The translations under genes were made by a program, and so were the position numbers. From NCBI GenBank assembly GCA_021234155.1, contig JAJEKV010000085.1, forward strand, positions 2,740,706 through 2,804,705: a DNA stretch of 64,000 nucleotides. Reading direction: 5' to 3'. Shown here in pieces: positions 61,108 through 64,000 of the stretch. The DNA is from Isoetes taiwanensis (taxonomy: Eukaryota; Streptophyta; Lycopodiopsida; Isoetales; Isoetaceae). The first letter of the stretch is position 1. Every line of letters begins with the position of its first letter. The notes under the pieces were generated by a model. It searched no databases. It saw only the letters and a list, made by a program, of their open reading frames with translations, and was not told the DNA's origin.

Positions 61108-62710
61108 TGTGACGTCCCCTACTCATATACGGTGCACTCACCGTATACAAACAGGAGTTCATCCCCCATACCAGCTCCATGCTAATATAGGGGCCCTCCA
61201 CATTATCAACGCAACCTTGAAGAGTTCGATTGGGAAGAATGAAGGGTCCTTTACCTGTCTCCTCCGGGGGCCTACCTAGGCTGGCGAGCGTAAACATACA
61301 TGTCGATAGTACATACATCAACATCATATGACCATCACGAAGGATGGTCCTCCACATATCTGCATAGACAAAGATCGGCACATCACATAGGAATCCTACC
61401 CAAGGCTCGGACTCAAAGGGATGATGACGGCTTGGGTCTCCAGAGTTCATTGCGCATGAATTCATGGCAATGGATTTGGGGGCATAAGAACATGGCATAG
61501 GGTTGTCCACTCCATCCGCCCCTCCTGTGCACACTTTGCGAGTAGGGTGAAAAAGTGTCGGGACCTGGCCAGCCAGCACGGATGCATAGCCGAAGGGCTA
61601 TTCACGGGTCATCATCCCGGTTCCGATGGGGCAGGTAGGGATCACTCCCCTCCGAGATCTACATCTTTGACTCAAGGTGACTAGAGGGCCTTTGCCCGTG
61701 ATTCGTGAACCCACGGAAAGTCATGAACACCACTTCACGGGTGTCGAGCCCATGCCTTACCCACACTCGGTGGTAAGCCATTAGACCTAGTCACAATGAT
61801 CGGTGGGCCTTACACACCGGAGGGATCGTTCAAGAGTCGAACACGAACCTCCTTCTTAGCGATCGGCCCTTCACCCACAACCGGTGTGGTTCTTGTACCA
61901 CAGGGCGAATCTATGGTGTGTGCTAGAGGCTAATCTAGGAGCATCTACTACCAAGCTTGAAGTCTCTACCCCCTTCCCAATACAAGGAGTTCACAGGAGA
62001 TACATCATCCATATACATCACGAGAAGAACTAAAGAACATAGATCTAATCTATATCATAGAGTTAGGTTCTTTAGTTAGAGAGTCTGGTATCTACTCATC
62101 TAGAGATCTAGATAGTTTTGCTAAAGGCGATTTAATAGGCTAAACCTACTGATACAATGTGGAAAACGGTTTAGACCATTAAATCGACTACATACCTGGA
62201 TCCATGAGTTGCTCCTTCGACCGAAGTTCGACCATCCCTTTATTTGCTTTCGAATCAAGGGAAACTAATGGTGCCATTCTCTCGGGCGAGTCCGGGAGGC
62301 TGATTTTTGACTCATAGAGCGACCAAAAAGCAGGCTCTAAAACCCTAGGAACGAAAATGGGCAAGTTAGGGTTCTTCTACTTAAATAGGCAAGGGTTGGG
62401 GCTTAGGGTTTCCAATTATCCCTTTAGGCATGTGGGATAATTGGAAATGGGCCCACTTGCCTTTAATGGCTAGGTGGCCAAATGTGCCTACATGGAAATG
62501 TGTGCACCTAAATGTGCCCACATGGAAATGTGTGCACCTTAATAAATGTGCATGTGCACATTAATAAGAAATGCACATACCTAGCAAGTTGCCCCCTAGG
62601 GCTACTCACCTGGCTACACGTCGGCGTACACGTCAGTTGGAGTGGCGTGTACGCGTGACGAGACAGTACAGTATACGTCCTGGGACCGTATACTGTGCTG
62701 GAACGTCACA
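61108..62710 (-). mobile_element. 3' LTR of a second Ty3/gypsy element (1,603 bp)
   Basis: The two ends are inverted: TGTGACGT at 61,108 and ACGTCACA at 62,710. Directly right, the plus strand reads TTCTCCCCACCTT, that is AAGGTGGGGAGAA on the minus strand, the classic polypurine tract before a gypsy 3' LTR. So the element reads on the minus strand and its internal part and 5' LTR lie to the right, largely outside the window. The LTR has repeated words (AAATGTGCCTACATGGAAATG, about 62,470-62,545). A 207-codon frame at its left end is not a gene. Confidence 0.75.
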
Positions 62711-62723
62711 TTCTCCCCACCTT
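62711..62723 (-). promoter_or_regulatory. Polypurine tract of the second gypsy element
   Basis: Minus strand AAGGTGGGGAGAA next to the LTR. A second near-copy (CAAGGTGGGGAGA) lies at about 62,753-62,765. Confidence 0.75.
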
Positions 62724-62828
62724 GAAATGATGCTGTCCGCAGCATCGTGGGTCTCCCCACCTTGGAATCTTCCTAACCTGCAATCAACCTGATGCATACG
62801 ATATACTACTATTATACTTACACATTTA

Positions 62829-63322
62829 TTAAGATTACCTTAAGGTAATTAAATTATTATTACGCCATTACATTATCAAATAACTTGTCAATTCGTAACT
62901 TCTATTAAACAGGGTACTTATTAGTCCTCGTTATTATAACATTTAGTTTATCACAATTTAACACTTTCATATACAATTATTATTTAAGGTACTCTTCATT
63001 CCTTGCAACACATTCCAACAAAATTTGTGTTGCAAGTCCTCGCACCTTAAAATCCTGCATTAATTTTACAATATCTATAATTACATACTTACTATCTTAA
63101 TTATTAGAATTACTCTAAGGTAATGTTTAAGACATTACTGTACTATTTCATTACCCAATTAACTTATCACTTCATAACTTAATCTACGCAAGGTAATTAT
63201 TAACCTTACTTAACACAACATTTAAGTTTATCAAAGTTTATCAATTTCATACAAAATTTACACTTCTAAGGTACTCTTCATCCCTTGCAACACATTATGA
63301 CTAATTTGTGTTGCAATTCTTC
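62829..63322. repeat. Tandem pair, unit about 277 bp, AT-rich, each with a conserved stem-loop
   Basis: 62,829-63,043 resembles 63,106-63,322: both run from a (C)T(T)AAGGTAAT word through AACTTATCA, TTTATCAA, TTCATACA to GGTACTCTTCAT and a stem-loop. The stems are identical (TTGCAACACA and TGTGTTGCAA, at 63,003-63,035 and 63,285-63,316). A third unit seems to begin near 63,920. They lie inside the second gypsy element, between its polypurine tract and any coding part. Confidence 0.8.
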
Positions 63323-64000
63323 AGAAGCTTCGACCTCCTTGCCCTCCCGGCTCTATTGGCTGCGCAGCCCCTCCACGTTATTACTATTTTAATTATTAAT
63401 AAAATTTTGGTTATATGGTGACCACCCCACCTATCTACATGGATGCATGGCTAATCTCCGCCAGAGGGAAGAGGGTGAATCTTCCATTATGGTCGTGGAG
63501 GCGAGCGCCTATATGCCTATATGCCGCTCATGCCTACACCTCTAGTTGCCAAGTGGAGGATATCCTTCCAGCGTGGGGGCGTGGAAGGATAGCTTCCTCC
63601 CTATCAAAGCATATATGGGGCTAAAGGTGCCTTTCCTATCAATGCATTCTGAATGACCTCCTTTCTCTCGAGGTCGAGTCTACTTCAGGTGGGAAGTAGA
63701 CTTTCTAATCTACCTTCCACTTTCGTCCAAGCGGAAACGCGGTCATGCCTACATTGACATTACACCGCCCTAGAGATCACCGTAGCGGTCTCATCATCGG
63801 TAACGACGCATGCAACCCCTACCTAGCATAGGTTGCATCGTGGATTGCTTAACTATACAAGCATTTAATCTACACACAAAGCGACATGCCCGAGCCAATT
63901 TTTCTTTGGCTCCTTTAATGCATGTGATTAACATAATTACCCTACGGTAATATTTATAAATTAACATTATCATAGTATCGGATACATTACTTCCGACAGT
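63323..64000. other. No supported gene; internal part of second gypsy element
   Basis: No RT or integrase motif is readable. Words such as CCTATATGCCTATATGCC (63,510) repeat locally. Confidence 0.35.

Noticed and set aside
60956-61579. 207-codon minus-strand open frame, the longest in this part
   Set aside because: It crosses the left border of an LTR (61,108) and has no family resemblance; LTRs often contain fortuitous frames.

Overview
The window is nuclear DNA of a land plant with a large, transposon-filled genome. It holds a beta-expansin gene with plant-type introns, a DYW-type pentatricopeptide (PPR) fragment, a plant U-box/ARM fragment, an H+-pyrophosphatase exon, a fragment of 26S rRNA, Ty3/gypsy LTR retrotransposons, a tRNA-derived SINE and many microsatellites and palindromic repeats. 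The transposon family described below is, as far as I recall, common in bryophytes, lycophytes and ferns and rare in flowering plants, so a fern or lycophyte is my best guess; this is inference. No bacterial, phage or CRISPR system is present.

Layout. 1-10,456 is a decayed copy of 40,209-50,829 (about 10.5 kb). Each copy holds the 5' end of a minus-strand gypsy element, a multi-domain transposase-like gene (DUF7869-like, name from memory), unrecognised coding remnants, and a (GA)n tract. 10,457-12,760 is rich in hairpins built on AAATGGCGCCATTT-like words. 12,840-16,080 is a second, divergent DUF7869-like relic. 16,500-18,000 holds simple tandem arrays. 18,000-24,400 is the most gene-like stretch: H+-PPase exon fragment (minus), beta-expansin gene (20,678-21,844), DYW fragment (22,590-22,769). 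25,344-25,789 is an array of palindromes. 26,389-27,417 is a multi-exon gene remnant on the minus strand with a ParB-like segment. 27,580-29,655 holds TATAAATTTATA palindromes and SINE copies in direct and inverted order.

Central structure. A promoter (TATA box at 29,391) and the proline-rich N-terminus (29,676-30,081) of one DUF7869-like gene are separated from the rest of the gene (41,074-43,687) by a complete 10,982-bp gypsy element (30,087-41,068) with LTRs, a polypurine tract and a 5-bp ATACT target duplication. The gypsy element reads on the minus strand: gag with three zinc knuckles, protease region, RT, RNase H, integrase, then a further long unknown ORF before the 3' LTR.

Right part. 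51,922-55,543 is a tandem duplication leading into a broken U-box/ARM segment (55,544-56,138). 57,366-58,033 is a minus-strand 26S rRNA fragment. 60,479-60,904 is an array of near-perfect 22-24 bp palindromes. 61,108-62,710 is the 3' LTR of another minus-strand gypsy element, followed by its polypurine tract and repeated AT-rich internal sequence.

A quality signal runs through the repeats. Copies differ mostly at CAG/CTG triplets, often by insertions or non-transition changes. This looks like systematic consensus error at CHG-methylated sites rather than evolution, and many of the frameshifts below may come from it.
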